A stretch of DNA of 64,000 bases from Hordeum vulgare subsp. vulgare. Taxonomy: Eukaryota; Streptophyta; Magnoliopsida; Poales; Poaceae. Numbering within the stretch: the first letter of the stretch is position 1; the number at the start of each line of letters is the position of its first letter. This document shows, in pieces, positions 1-12,133 of this stretch. The stretch is taken from contig NC_058519.1 of NCBI RefSeq assembly GCF_904849725.1, positions 535,998,316-536,062,315 on the forward strand, written 5' to 3'. The position numbers and the translations under genes were made by a program. Below the pieces are notes generated by a model, which had not been told where the DNA came from, ran no database searches, and worked only from the letters and a program-made list of their open reading frames with translations.

Positions 1-2345
1 TGCAGCAGTACGCGACCTTGTCGACCTACGAGGTTTGTAGTAACTTGATTCGAAGCTCAATGATCACCATCAGCAGCTTCCACTTCAATTGGTGTAGGCG
101 CCACATGAACAACTTCCTGCGCCCTGCTACACACTGGTTGAAGTGATGGTTCAATAACCTCATCAAGTTCTACTACCCTCCCACTCAATTCTTTCGAGAG
201 AAACCTTTCCTCGAGAAAGTATCCGTTTCTAGAAACAAACACTTTGCTTTCGGATCTGAGATAGGAGATGTACCCAACTGTTTTGGATATCCTATCAAGA
301 TGCATTTATCCGCTTTGGGTTCGACCTTATCAGACTGAAACCTTTTCACATAAGTGTCGAAACCCCAAACTTTCAAGAAACGACAGTTTAGATTTCTCTA
401 AACCTCAGTCTATACTGTGTCATCTCAACGGAAATACGCGGTGCCCTATTTAAAGTGAGTGCGGTTGTCTCTAATGCATAACCCATAAACGATAGTGGTA
501 ATTCGATAAGAGACATCACAGCATGCACCATACTAAATAGTGCATGGCTATGACGTTCAGACACATCATCACACTATGATGTTCCAGGTGGCATGAACTG
601 TGAAACAATTTCCACATTGTCTTAACTGTGTACCAAAAACTCGTAACTCAGATATTCATTTCTATGATCATATCGTAGACAGTTCATCCTCTTGTTACGA
701 TGAACTTCACTCTCAAACGGAATTGAACTTTTCAATATTTCAGACTTGTGATTCATTAAGTAAATACTCCTGTATCTACTCAAGTCGTCAGTGAAGTAAG
801 AACATAATGATATCCACAGTGTGCCTCAGCACTCATTGGACTGCATACATCAAAATGTATCACTTCCAACAAGTTACTATCTTGTTTCATCTCAATGAAA
901 ACAAGACCTTGCTTATGTGGTATGATTTGCATGTCACTAGTGATTCGAAATCAGGTGAGTAAAGATCCATCAGCATGGACCCTCTTCATGCAATTTATAC
1001 TAACATGACTCAAGCGGCAGTGCCACAAGTAAGTGGTACTATCATCATTAACTCGTATCTTTTGGCACCAATGTGTAACACTACAATCGAGATTCAATAA
1101 ACCATTGAAGGTGATTATTCAAGCAAATAGAGTAACCATTATTCTCTTTGAATGAATAATCGTATTGCAATAAACACGATCCAATCATGTTCATGCTTAA
1201 CGCAAGCACCAAATAACAATTATTTAGGTTTAACACCAATCCCGATGGTAGAGGGAGCGTGCGACGTTTGATCATATCAACCTTGGAAACACTTCCAACA
1301 CGTATCGTCACCTCGCCTTTAGCTAGTCACCGTTTATGTCGTAGCTTTCATTTCGCGTTACTAATCACTTAGCAACCGAACCGGTATCCAATACCCTCGT
1401 GCTACTAGGAGTACTAGTAAAGTACACATCAACATTATGTATATCAAATATACTTCTCTCGACTTTTGCCAGCCTTCTTATCTACCAAGTATCTAGAGTT
1501 GCTCCACCTCAGTGACTGTTCCCCTTATTACCGAAGCACTTAGTCTCGGGTTTGGGTTTAATTTTGGGCCTCTTCATTAGTGCAGCAACTGTTTTGCCGT
1601 TTCACGAAGTATCCCTTCTAGCCCTCGCCTTTCTTGAAACTTAGTGGTTTTTCAAACCATCAACTATTGATGCTCCTTCTTGATTTCTACTTTCGCAGTG
1701 TCAAACGTCGCGAATCGCTCAAGGATCATTGTATCTATCCTTGATATGTTATAGTTCATCACGAAGCTCTCAAAACTTGGTGGCAGTGACTTTTGGAGAA
1801 CCATCACTATCTCATCTGGAAGATTAGCTCCCACTTGATTCAAGTGATTGTCGTACTCAGACAATCTGAGCACACGCTCAACGATTGAGCTTTTCTCCTT
1901 TACTTTGTGGTCAAAGAATCTTGTTGGAGGTCTCGTACCTCTTAACAAGGGCACAAGTATGAAATCACAATTTCATCTCTTTAGAACATCACTTATGTTC
2001 CGTGACGTTTTAAAACGTTTTCGGTGCCTTGCTTCTAAGCCATTAAGTACTTTGCACTGAACTATCGTGTAGTCATCAGAAACGTGTATGTCGGATGTTC
2101 ACAGCATCCACAGACGACGCTCGAGGTGCAGCACACCGAGTGGTGCATTAAGGACATAAGCCTTCTGCGCAGCAACGAGGACAATCCTCGGTTTTACACA
2201 CCCAGTGTGCAAAGTTTGCTACTATCATGTTTCAACTAAATTTTCTCTAGGAACATATAAAAACAGTAGAGGTATAGCGCAAGCTACATCGTAATTCGCA
2301 AAGACCATTAGACTATGTTCATGACAATTAGTTCAATTAATCATA
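1..2345 (-). pseudogene. Decayed Copia gag-pol (BARE/Angela group), element 1, minus strand
   Basis: This is the coding interior of a Copia retrotransposon read right to left. A gag piece lies at about 1664-1954 (LSEYDNHLNQVGANLPDEI and a lysine-rich tail), a protease/integrase-linker piece at 1081-1311, and the integrase C-terminal end with the Copia 'KCILIGYPKQLG' signature at 57-376. The frame is broken many times, so no protein can be made. The same segments in the same order occur on the plus strand at 52376-56255, which confirms the family. Reverse transcriptase and RNase H would lie left of position 1, outside the window. Copia family membership is firm; the exact subfamily (BARE, Angela or WIS) is inferred from the LTR. 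Confidence 0.85.
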
Positions 2346-3528
2346 TTACTTAAGAACTCCCACTCAAAAAGTACATCTCCCTAGTCATTTGAGTGGTACA
2401 TGATCCAAATCCACTATCTCAAGTCCGATCATCACGTGAGTCGAGAAGAGTTTCAGTGGTAAGCATCTCTATGCTAATCATATCAACTATATGATTCATG
2501 CTCGACCTTTCGGTCTCATGTGTTCCGAGGCCATGTCTGCACATGCTAGGCTTGTCAAGCTTAACCCGAGTGTTCCGCGTGCGCAACTGTTTTGCACCCG
2601 TTGTATGTGAACGTTGAGTCTATCACACCCGATCATCACGTGGTGTCTCGAAACGACGAACTGTAGCAACGGTGCACAGTCGGGGAGAACACAATTTCGT
2701 CTTGAAATTTTAGTGAGAGATCACCTCATAATGCTACCGTCGTTCTAATCAAAATAAGGTGCATAAAAGGATTAACATCACATGCAATTCATAAGTGACA
2801 TGATATGGCCATCATCACGTGCTTCTTGATCTCCATCACCAAAGCACCGGCACGATCTTCTTGTCACCGGCGCCACACCATGATCATCCATCAACGTGTT
2901 GCCATCGGGGTTGTCGTGCTACTTATGCTTTTACTACTAAAGCTACATCCTAGCAAAATAGTAAACGCATCTGCAAGCACAAACGTTAGTATAAAGACAA
3001 CCCTATGGCTCCTGCCGATTGCCGTACCATCGACGTGCAAGTCGATATTTCTATTACAACATGATCATCTCATACATCCAATATATCACATCACATTGTT
3101 GGCCATATCACATCACAATCATACCCTGCAAAAACAAGTTAGACGTCCTCTAATTTTGTTGTTGCATGTTTTACGTGGTGACCAAGGGTATCTAGTAGGA
3201 TCGCATCTTACTTACGCAAACACCACAACGGAGATATATGAGTTGCTATTTAACCTCATCCAAGGACCTCCTCGGTCAAATCCGATTCAACTAAAGTTGG
3301 AGAAACTGACACTTGCCAGTCATCTTTGAGCAAAGGGGGTTACTCGTAACGATGAAACCAGTCTCTCGTAAGCGTACGAGTAATGTCGGTCCAAGCCGCT
3401 TCAATCCAACAATACCGCGGAATCAAGAAAAGACTAAGGAGGGCAGCAAAACGCACATCACCGCCCACAAAAACTTTTGTGTTCTACTCGAGAAGACATC
3501 TACGCATGAACCTAGCTCATGATGCCAC
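2346..3528 (-). mobile_element. 5' untranslated leader of Copia element 1
   Basis: This is non-coding leader between the LTR at 3529-5338 and the start of gag. Positions 2546-3528 are repeated almost base for base at 5339-6334, showing that both are the same part of two family members. The short open frames here (for example at 2805-3329) are shared by the two copies only because the DNA is shared, and they have no recognisable protein content. Confidence 0.8.
3515..3527 (-). promoter_or_regulatory. Primer binding site of Copia element 1
   Basis: Read on the minus strand this is TGGCATCATGAGC, directly after the LTR end CCCAACA. It resembles the initiator methionine tRNA 3' end complement (TGGTATCAGAGC) with mismatches, as is usual for this group. 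It fixes the minus-strand orientation and identifies 3529-5338 as a 5' LTR. Confidence 0.75.
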
Positions 3529-5338
3529 TGTTGGGAACGTCGCATGGGAAACAAAAAAATTCCTACGCGCACGAAGACCTATCATGGTGATGTCCATCTA
3601 CGAGAGGGGATGAGTGATCTACGTACCCTTGTAGATCGTACAGCAGAAGCGTTAGTGAACGCGGTTGATGTAGTGGAACGTCCTCACGTCCCTTGATCCG
3701 CCCCGCGAACAATCCCGCGATCAGTCCCACGATCTAGTACCGAACGGACGGCACCTCCGCGTTCAGCACACGTACAGCTCGACGATGATCTCGGCCTTCT
3801 TGATCCAGCAAGAGAGACGGAGAGGTAGAAGAGTTCTCCGGCAGCGTGACGGTGCTCCAGAGGTTGGTGATGATCTTGTCTCAGCAGGGCTCCGCCCGAG
3901 CTCCGCAGAAACGCGATCTAGAGGAAAAACCGTGGAGGTATGTGGTCGGGCTGCCGTGGAAAAGTCGTCTCAAATCAGCCCTAAAACCTCCGTATATATA
4001 GGTGGGAGGGAGGGGAGGAGGCAGCCTCAAAACCTAAAGGTTTGGCCGAAATTGGAGGTGGAGGAGTCCTACTCCAATCCTACTTGGAGTAGGATTCCAC
4101 CTTCCCACTTGGAAACTCTTTCCACCTTGTGTTTTTTCCTTCTCAAACCTTATGGGCCTTAGTGGGAACTTATTCCAGCCCACTAGGGGCTGGTTTATCT
4201 CTTCCCATAGCCCATGAGACCCCTTGGGGCGTGACACCCCTCCTGATGGTCCCCGGCACCCCTCCCGGCACTCCCAGTACACTACCGATGAGCCCGAAAC
4301 TTTTCCGGTAATGCACGAAAACCTTCCGGTAACCAAATGAGGTCATCCTATATATCAATCTTCGTTTCCGGACCATTCCGGAAACCCTCGTTACATCCGT
4401 GATCTCATCCGGGACTCCGAACAACATTCGGTAACCAACCATACAACTCAAATACGCATAAAACAACGTCGAACCTTAAGTGTGCAGACCCCGCGGGTTC
4501 GAGAACTATGTAGACATGACCCGAGAGACTCCTCGGTCAATATCCAATAGCGGGACCTGGATGCCCATATTGGATCCTACATATTCTACGAAGATCTTAT
4601 CGTTTGAACCTCAGTGCCAAGGATTCAGATAATCCCGTATGTCATTCCCTTTGTCCTTCGGTATGTTACTTGCCCGAGATTCGATCGTCAGTATCCGCAT
4701 ACCTATTTCAATCTCGTTTACCGGCAAGTCTCTTTACTCGTTCCGTAATACAAGACCCCGTAACTTACACTAAGTCACATTGCTTGCAAGGCTTGTGTGT
4801 GATGTTGTATTACCGAGTGGGCCCCGACATACCTCTCCGTCATACGGAGTGACAAATCCCAGTCTCGATCCATACTAACTCAACGAACACCTTCGGAGAT
4901 ACCTGTAGAGCATCTTTATAGTCACCCAGTTACGTTGCGACGTTTGATACACACAAAGCATTCCTCCGGTGTCTGTGAGTTATATGATCTCATGGTTATA
5001 GGAACAAATACTTGACACGCAGAAAAACAGTAGCAACAAAATGACACGATCAACATGCTACATCTATTAGTTTGGGTCTAGTCCATCACATGATTCTCCT
5101 AATGATGTGATCCCGTTATCAAGTGACAACACTTGCCTATGGCCAGGAAACCTTGACCATCTTTGATCAACGAGCTAGTCAACTAGAGGCTTACTAGGGA
5201 CAGTGTTTTGTCTATGTATCCACACAAGTATTGTGTTTCCAATCAATACAATTATAGCATGGATAATAAACGATTATCATGAACAAAGAAATATAATAAT
5301 AACTAATTTATTATTGCCTCTAGGGCATATTTCCAACA
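3529..5338 (-). mobile_element. 5' LTR of Copia element 1 (BARE/Angela group), 1810 bp
   Basis: The LTR begins with TG at 3529 and ends with CCAACA at 5338, which on the minus strand gives the family's TGTTGGAAATATGCC start. A TATA-like box lies at 3994-4001. The LTR is flanked on the left by its own primer site and leader, but on the right by leader sequence of a second copy, beginning CTAGG. It matches the LTR at 6335-8151 over most of its length, but the roughly 250 bp just upstream of the TATA box are very different. Confidence 0.9.
3994..4001 (-). promoter_or_regulatory. TATA box of Copia LTR (element 1)
   Basis: TATATATA lies in the context CCTCCGTATATATAGGTGGG. The same context occurs at 6800-6807 in the neighbouring LTR and at 57519-57527 in the plus-strand LTR, so it is a conserved core promoter of the family. 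Confidence 0.7.
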
Positions 5339-6334
5339 CTAGGCTCGACAAGCTTAACCCGAGTGTTCTGCGTGTGCAACTGTTTTGCACCCGTTGTATG
5401 TGAACGTTGAGTCTATCACACCCGATCATCACGTGGTGTCTCGAAACAAAGAACTGTCGCAACGGTGCACAGTCGGGGAGAACACAATTTCGTCTTGAAA
5501 TTTTAGTGAGAGATCACCTCATAATGCTACCGTCATTCTAAGCAAGATAAGGTGCAAAAATGATTAACATCACATGCAATTCATAAGTGACATGATATGG
5601 CCATCATCATGCGCTTCTTGATCTCCATCACCAAAGCACCGGCACGATCTTCTTGTCACCAGCGTCACACCATGATCTCCATCATCATGATCTCCATCAA
5701 CGTGTCGCCATCGGGGTTGTCGTGCTACTCATGCTATTACTACTAAAGCTACGTCCTAGCAATATAGTAAACGCATCTGCAAGCACAAACGTTAGTTTAA
5801 AGACAACCCTATGGCTCCTGCCTGTTGCCGTACCATCGACGTGCAAGTCGATATTAACTATTACAACATGATCATCTCATACATCCAATACATCACATCA
5901 CATCGTTGGCCATATCACATCACAAGTATACCCTGCAAAAACAAGTTAGACGTCCTCCAATTTTGTTGTTGCATGTTTTACGTGGTGACCATGGGTATCT
6001 AGTAGGATCGCATCTTACTTACGTAAACACCACAACGGAGATATATGAATTGCTATTTAACTTCATCCAACGACCTCCTCGGTCAATTCCGATTCAACTA
6101 AAGTTGGATAAACTGACACCCGCCAGTCATCTTTGAGCAACGGAGTTACTCGTAGCGATGAAACCAGTCTCTCGTAAGCGTACGAGTAATGTCGGTCCGA
6201 GCCGCTTCGATCCAACAATACCGCGGAATCAAGAAAAGACTAAGGAGGGCAGCAAAACGCACATCACCGCCCACAAAAACTTTTGTGTTCTACTCGAGAA
6301 GACATCTACGCATGAACCTAGCTCATGATGCCAC
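5339..6334 (-). mobile_element. 5' untranslated leader of Copia element 2
   Basis: This stretch is homologous to 2546-3528 and ends in the primer site GCTCATGATGCCA at 6321-6333 beside the second LTR. It is cut at its left end, where the LTR of element 1 starts. The simplest reading is that element 1 inserted into this leader; the rest of element 2 would then lie to the left of the window. Confidence 0.8.
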
Positions 6335-8151
6335 TGTTGGGGAACGTCGCATGGGAAACAAAAATTTCCCTACGCGCACGAAGACCTATCATGGTGATGT
6401 CCATCTACGAGAGGGGATATTCGATCTACGTACCCTTGTAGACCGTACAGCGGAAGCGTTAGTGAACGCGGTTGATGTAGTGGAACGTCCTCACGTCCCT
6501 CGATCCACCCCGCGAACCGTCCCGCGATCAGTCCCACGATCTACTGCCGAACGGACGGCACCTCCGCGTTCAGCACACGTACAGCTTGACGATGATCTCG
6601 GCCTTCTTGATCCAGCAAGAGAGACAGAGAGGTAGATGAGTCCTCCGGCAGCGTGACGGTGCTCCGGAGGTTGGTGGTGATCTTATCTCAGCAGGGCTCC
6701 GCCCGAGCTCCGCAGAAACGCGATCTAGAGGTGAAACCGTGGAGATATGTGGTCGGGCTGCCGTGGCAAAGTTGTGTCAAATCAGCCCTAAAACCTCCGT
6801 ATATATAGGGGGAAGAGGGGGAGCCTTGACTTGGGGTCCAAGGACCCCCAAGGACTTCAGCCGAGCCAAGGGGGGCAACCCTCCCCTTCCAAACCGAGTC
6901 CAACTAGGTTTGGAAGGAGGAGTCCTTCCCCCCTTTCCCACCTCCTCTTTTTTTTCTCTTTTGATTTTCTTCCCATGGCGCATAGGGCCTTCTTGGGCTG
7001 TCCCACCAGCCCACTAAGGGCTGGTGCGCCACCCCCAAGGCCTATGGGCTTCCCCGGGGTGGGTTGCCCCCCCCCCCCCGGTGAACACCCGGAACCCATT
7101 CGTCATTCCCGGTACATTCCCGGTAACTCCGAAAACCTTCCGGTAATCAAATGAGGTCATCCTATATATCAATCTTCATTTCCGGACCAGTCCGGAAACC
7201 CTCGTGACATTCGTGATCTCATCCGGGACTCCGAACAACATTCTGTAACCAACCATAAAACTCAAATACGTATAAAACAACGTCGAACCTTAAGTGTGCA
7301 GACCCTGCGGGTTCGAGAACTATGTAGACATGACCCGAGAGACTCCTTGGTCAATATCCAATAGCGGGACCTGGATGCCCATATTGGATCCTACATATTC
7401 TATGAAGATCTTATCGTTTGAACCTCAGTGCCAAGGATTCATATAATCCCGTATGTCATTCCCTTTGTCCTTCGGTATGTTACTTGCCCGAGATTCGATC
7501 GTCAGTATCCGCATACCTATTTCAATCTCGTTTACCGGCAAGTCTCTTTACTCGTTCCGTAATACAAGATCCCGCAACTTACACTTAGTCACATTGCTTG
7601 CAAGGCTTGTGTGTGATGATGTATTACCGAGTGGGCCCCGAGATACCTCTCCGTCACACGGAGTGACAAATCCCAGTCTCGATCCATACTCACTCAACTA
7701 ACACCTTCGGAGATACCTGTAGAGCATCTTTATAGTCATCCAGTTACGTTGCGACGTTCGATACACACAAAGCATTCCTCCGGTGTCAGTGAGTTATATG
7801 ATCTCATGGTCATAGGAACAAATACTTGACACGCAGAAAACAGTAGCAACAAAATGACACGATCAACATGCTACGTCTATTAGTTTGGGTCTAGTCCATC
7901 ACATGATTCTCCTAATGATGTGATCCCATTATCAAGTAACAACACTTGCCTATGGCCAGGAAACCTTGGCCATCTTTGATCAACGAGCTAGTCAACTAGA
8001 GGCTTACTAGGGACAGTGTTTTGTCTATGTATCCACACAAGTATTGTGTTTCCAATCAATACAATTATAGCATGGATAATAAACGATTATCATGAACAAA
8101 TAAATATAATAATAACTAATTTATTATTGCCTCTAGGGCATATTTCCAACA
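6335..8151 (-). mobile_element. 5' LTR of Copia element 2 (BARE/Angela group), 1817 bp
   Basis: The LTR runs from TGTTGGGGAACG to TTTCCAACA and has a TATA box at 6800-6807. It is followed on the right by AAAAT and then by Gypsy-type sequence, so 8151/8152 is the outer insertion boundary of element 2. Its region between about 6808 and 7085 (upstream of the TATA box on the minus strand) differs strongly from the corresponding 4002-4260 of element 1, while the distal LTR and leader are close matches. The two LTRs therefore belong to different subfamilies. Confidence 0.9.
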
Positions 8152-10290
8152 AAAATCTCAGTACTCAAGCATATGAACAAGCAACAATCTCTTTCAAAAT
8201 ATCAACGCTAAAGAACGTTATCCCTAGCCCATCATACTCTATTATTGATCCATTCATGCAACACACTCAAATATTAACTACATCCAATGCTCAAGTATGA
8301 TAATGGTGTTCCTTAGTTGGTGCTTTATAAGAGAATATGGAGACTCAAATTCAAAAAATAAAAATTGCATAAAGTAAATAGATAGGCCCATCGCACAGGG
8401 AAGCACGGATTTGTAGAGGCTCGAGAGCTCAAAGTGAAAAAACTTAGAGATAACATTTTTAGGGTGGCATGCTTTTCCTGTCAATGAGAATGACTAAGAG
8501 TTTCCAATATCCTCCATGCTAACCAAACTATAGGCGGTTCCCAAACTAAAAATAAAGTTTATTCCTTTTCCACCATTGTTTCACATTCCACGGCTAGCTG
8601 TATCCATGGATACCGTCCATACCAACACTTTCCAAGGAATTTATTATTTGACAACATAAGAATATTTTTTTTGCATTTTGGGACTCGGCATCCCTATTAT
8701 CACTATAATCCCATGCAATGACAAGTGAATAAACACTCATCTCGATAATAACCTATTTAATATTGAAGATACCGGCCACCCCTAGCCGCTTAATGAGTGG
8801 TACGGACACACAAAACATAAATTTATTTTGAACATTAGAGTTGGCACTTGAAAATTTATTTGGAACGACATTGAAGTAGCACATATAGGTACGTATAGTG
8901 AACTCATTTCGCACAACTTTGGGTTTAGGATTTGGATGCATAAGCACTATTCCCGCTTAGTACAAGTGAAGGCTAGCAATAGATTGAGAAGCGCCCAACC
9001 AAGGAACAAAAATCATCATAAGTGAACATTAAACATAACTTACACCGAATGATGCAACACAAGTATGATGTAATTTCATAGCATAATTATTGACTTCATG
9101 TGCATGCATAGGGAATCACAAACCTTAACACCAATATTCTTACTAGAGCATAATTACTCATCAACATAACTCACGTATTACTATCTTTATATCGCAAAAC
9201 TATTGCAAAGAATCAAGCTTAATATCCAATGATCTTCATGAAAGTTTTTATTATATTTTTCTTGGACATTCATCACTTTGGGACTAATTTTCATTTAAAA
9301 CAAATTTCCAATGCAAATAACAAGCTCACAAATAAATATACGTGGAGAACGAGAGAACAAGTTTCCCTAAAATTTTCAACTCTCAAAATTAGAGAAGTGA
9401 AGCAAGAAAGGATTTCTTCAAAATTTCAGCAACTCTAAAAATAACCTAAGTGAAGCATGACAGCAAATTTCTTCAAAATAACAGCACCACCGTTCTCAAA
9501 AATATATAAGTGAAGTACTTGAGTAATTTCATGGCTTAATTTTTTTAAGTGAAGCCTTTAGAGCGATTCTAACAAATCATAGCATAATTTACCTCTCAAA
9601 TGGGTTTTTCCGGCAAGGTTTATTATGAAAAACTAACCAGCAAATAAATAAAAGACACAAATGATACAAGACGCTCCAAGCAAAACTCATGAATACAAAA
9701 CAAGCATATAACGCAAAGAAAACAGAATCTGTTGAAAACAGAATAGTGTGTAAAGATTCGAAATTTACTTATACCTTTGTAACTCCAAAAAACATTAATA
9801 ATTAGGACAACATAAGGAATTTGTATATTAATATTGTGTAAAAATTGTAGAGACTTTTGTCATTTCCGTTATTTTTAGGATTTTCTATACATGACGCAAA
9901 AGTTTCTGTTTTTCAACAGGATTAAAGCAACTAACACCCCACATGATCCCAAAGGCTTTACTTGGCACAAACACTAAATAAAACACAAAAACACAATTAT
10001 AACAGTAGAATAATTGTTCAAACACTCAAAAACATAAATAAAAAGTGAAAATAAAGTTTTTTCATTAGGTTGCCTCCCAACAAGCGCTATCGTTTCACGC
10101 CCCTTGATACGCATATAACACAGTTTCCAATTCCTCAATCACACATCCATGATTTCTTAGAGATTTGACATGGATATTTTCAAAAATAACACTCATAGGG
10201 ATAAAAATAAAAGAATTCATTCATATGAGGAGGTTCACTCAAGTTGAAGTGAGCCCTAATCATCTTTAGATCTACGTTGTTGCTAGAAGA
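8152..10290 (-). mobile_element. Athila-like Gypsy non-coding interior
   Basis: This AT-rich, gene-free stretch is clearly homologous in its first 1.3 kb to 19510-20700 (shared strings such as TTATCCCTAGCCCATCAT). Near 10065-10095 the minus strand reads TAGCGCTTGTTGGGAGGCAACC, split here as TAGCGCTTGTTG and GGAGGCAACC, which I know as the segment following the polyprotein in Triticeae Gypsy elements. No pol coding sequence separates it from the gag remnant at 10298-11001. Confidence 0.65.
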
Positions 10291-10297
10291 GGCACCC

Positions 10298-11001
10298 TTA
10301 TTCTTGGGAGTTTGGGTAATTTTTCTTGCCAAGAGGAGTTTTTTCAATATTTTCAAAGGAAGAAAAAGTTGTGCTCAAGTTACTTAAAATTTCCTCTAAT
10401 TTATCAGTTCGAGTGAGACTCTCTACTACCCTTTCATTAGTTATGGGATGTTTCTCTTTTAGCATATTAATAGCATCTCCCATCCTTGAATAAACACGAT
10501 TAACAAGATCTTGCACCCTTTTATCCAAATTTTCAACATGTTCTTTGGTAATATTTTTTATCAATAGCATCTATCCTTTGCATAACATGATCAAGCATTA
10601 AAAACGTTTCATTTATAATCATAGGTAGACACCCCAAAAGACTTCCCTTGGCATTGACAACATGAGAGGGTGGACAACTTAAGAAGTCCCCCCCCCATGA
10701 TAGTATCAAGAACAAACCTATACCAAGTAGTAATTCCCACATAAAATTTTCGAAGAAGAACGGTAGTAGATTGCTTGTGTATAAATCTATCATGAGCATT
10801 GAAAATCTTATACCAACCACCTTTCAGACTTTCTCCTCCCCTTTGCTTAAAATTGATAATTTTGATCTCATGGGTACTCATAGCGAGGGAGGAGTTTGCC
10901 ATAGCAATAAGTAAACAAAATATCTGGCAAGAAAATGGCAAAGGAAAGAAGGCAAATAAAAGATTTTTTTGTGAAGTGTGGGAGAGGAAAACGAGAGGCA
11001 A
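10298..11001 (-). pseudogene. Broken Gypsy gag-like gene
   Basis: A gag-type protein of Athila-like Gypsy elements can be read on the minus strand in three frames: first 11001-10609 with MANSSLAMSTHEIKIINFK and FYVGITTWYRFVLDTI, next a piece at 10820-10533 with LMLDHVMQRIDAID, then 10570-10298 with a coiled-coil-like HVENLDKRVQDLVNRV. At least two frameshifts separate the pieces. No zinc knuckle, protease, reverse transcriptase or integrase follows. It is either a deletion derivative or a gag-only non-autonomous element. Confidence 0.65.
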
Positions 11002-11389
11002 ATGGAAAATAATGTAATTGCAAGGAGATGCTATTTTTGTGTACGAACGTGATATATCTTGACTTGATATTCCTCGGCTGTTAGGGCATATTATCTCTAA
11101 GTGGTTTTAGTGATTGATCACAATGCATGTGCGGACTAATCGTGTGCATTGAGCATTTCAAATAATTCATGTCTAGGCACAAGACGATTCGATGCCCCTC
11201 GGAATCTCTCGAAGACGGTTGCTCTCTACGTTTCTCTTTGGTGGATTTGAGTCGTAGGAAAGCCGCATTGTTAAGAGGGGGTCCGCGTCGGAAAGGTTTG
11301 GGTGGAATCATCACGTACACATTTAGTGCACCAACTTTCTCTTTCTACAATGGATCTCCATCCCTATCTTTGATGCTTATGCAAAAGGG

Positions 11390-11640
11390 CCAGCGGTAGT
11401 ACCGCTCGCACAACGGTAATAATTTTTTACTACCGCTCCATGAGCGGTACTACCGCCCTCAGGGTGGTAGTAGTTTTTTACTACCGCTCGGACAAACTTT
11501 TTCGCATACTCCCCCCCCCCAACAGTAGTAGGCACGGTAGTATTTTATTACTACCGTGGTTGGTGAGATGCAGAGCGGTAGTACCGCTCCTAGCAGCGAT
11601 AGTACCGCTCCCACAGCGGTAGTACCGCTTGGCTATTGCT
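11390..11640 (+). repeat. Palindrome array GCGGTAGTACCGC in LTR U3
   Basis: At least seven full or partial copies of a short inverted-repeat motif occur in 250 bp, in forms such as AGCGGTAGTACCGCT and GAGCGGTACTACCGC. They lie directly upstream of the LTR TATA box. Similar arrays with different core sequences are present in the other Sirevirus-type LTRs of this window. Confidence 0.85.
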
Positions 11641-11688
11641 GTGGTGGGTGGGTAATGGTTGGATTTTAACCCCCCCCCCCACACACAC

Positions 11689-11697
11689 TATATATAT
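11689..11697 (+). promoter_or_regulatory. TATA box of Sirevirus-like LTR
   Basis: TATATATA occurs after a C-run and CACACA, 50 bp downstream of the palindrome array. Position and context fit the U3/R border of the LTR. Confidence 0.6.
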
Positions 11698-12128
11698 GTG
11701 TCTTCTTCCTCTAGAAGCTCACCTCTTACCTCTCCAAGCTCCATTATTTCTCCATAAGCTTATTCTTGCCCGATCTCTCTCCCTAGACAATCAAATTTGT
11801 TGATTTTACAGGGATTGCTTGAGAGGGCCTTGATCTACACTTCCACCAAGAGATATTATATTCCCCCCACTAATCCCTTGAAAATCTTGTTACTCTTGGG
11901 TGTTTGTGCACCCTAGATGGTTGAGGTCACCATGGAGCCATATTCCATTGTGGTGAAGCTTCGTGGTCTTGTTGGGAGCCTCCAAGTTTTGTGTGGAGAT
12001 AGCCCCAACCTTGTTTGTAAAGGTCCGGTCGCTGCCTTCAAGGGCAACAATAGTGGAATCACGGCATCTCGCATTGTGTGAGGGCGTGAGGATAATACGG
12101 TGGCCCTAGTGGTTTCTTGGGGAGCATT

Positions 12129-12133
12129 GTGCC
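12129..12133 (+). repeat. Target duplication GTGCC, left copy
   Basis: GTGCC at 12129-12133 is repeated exactly at 13701-13705 and brackets the solo LTR. Confidence 0.9.

Noticed and set aside
2805..3329. A 174-codon open frame, partly repeated at 5653-6136
   Set aside because: It lies in the untranslated leader of a Copia element and is shared only because the leader is duplicated; frames diverge by indels between copies.
3529..8151. Interpreting 3529-5338 and 6335-8151 as the two LTRs of one short element with a 1-kb interior
   Set aside because: Both LTRs are preceded on their left by leader and primer site, so both are 5' LTRs; there is no polypurine tract before either, and their promoter-proximal parts differ strongly.
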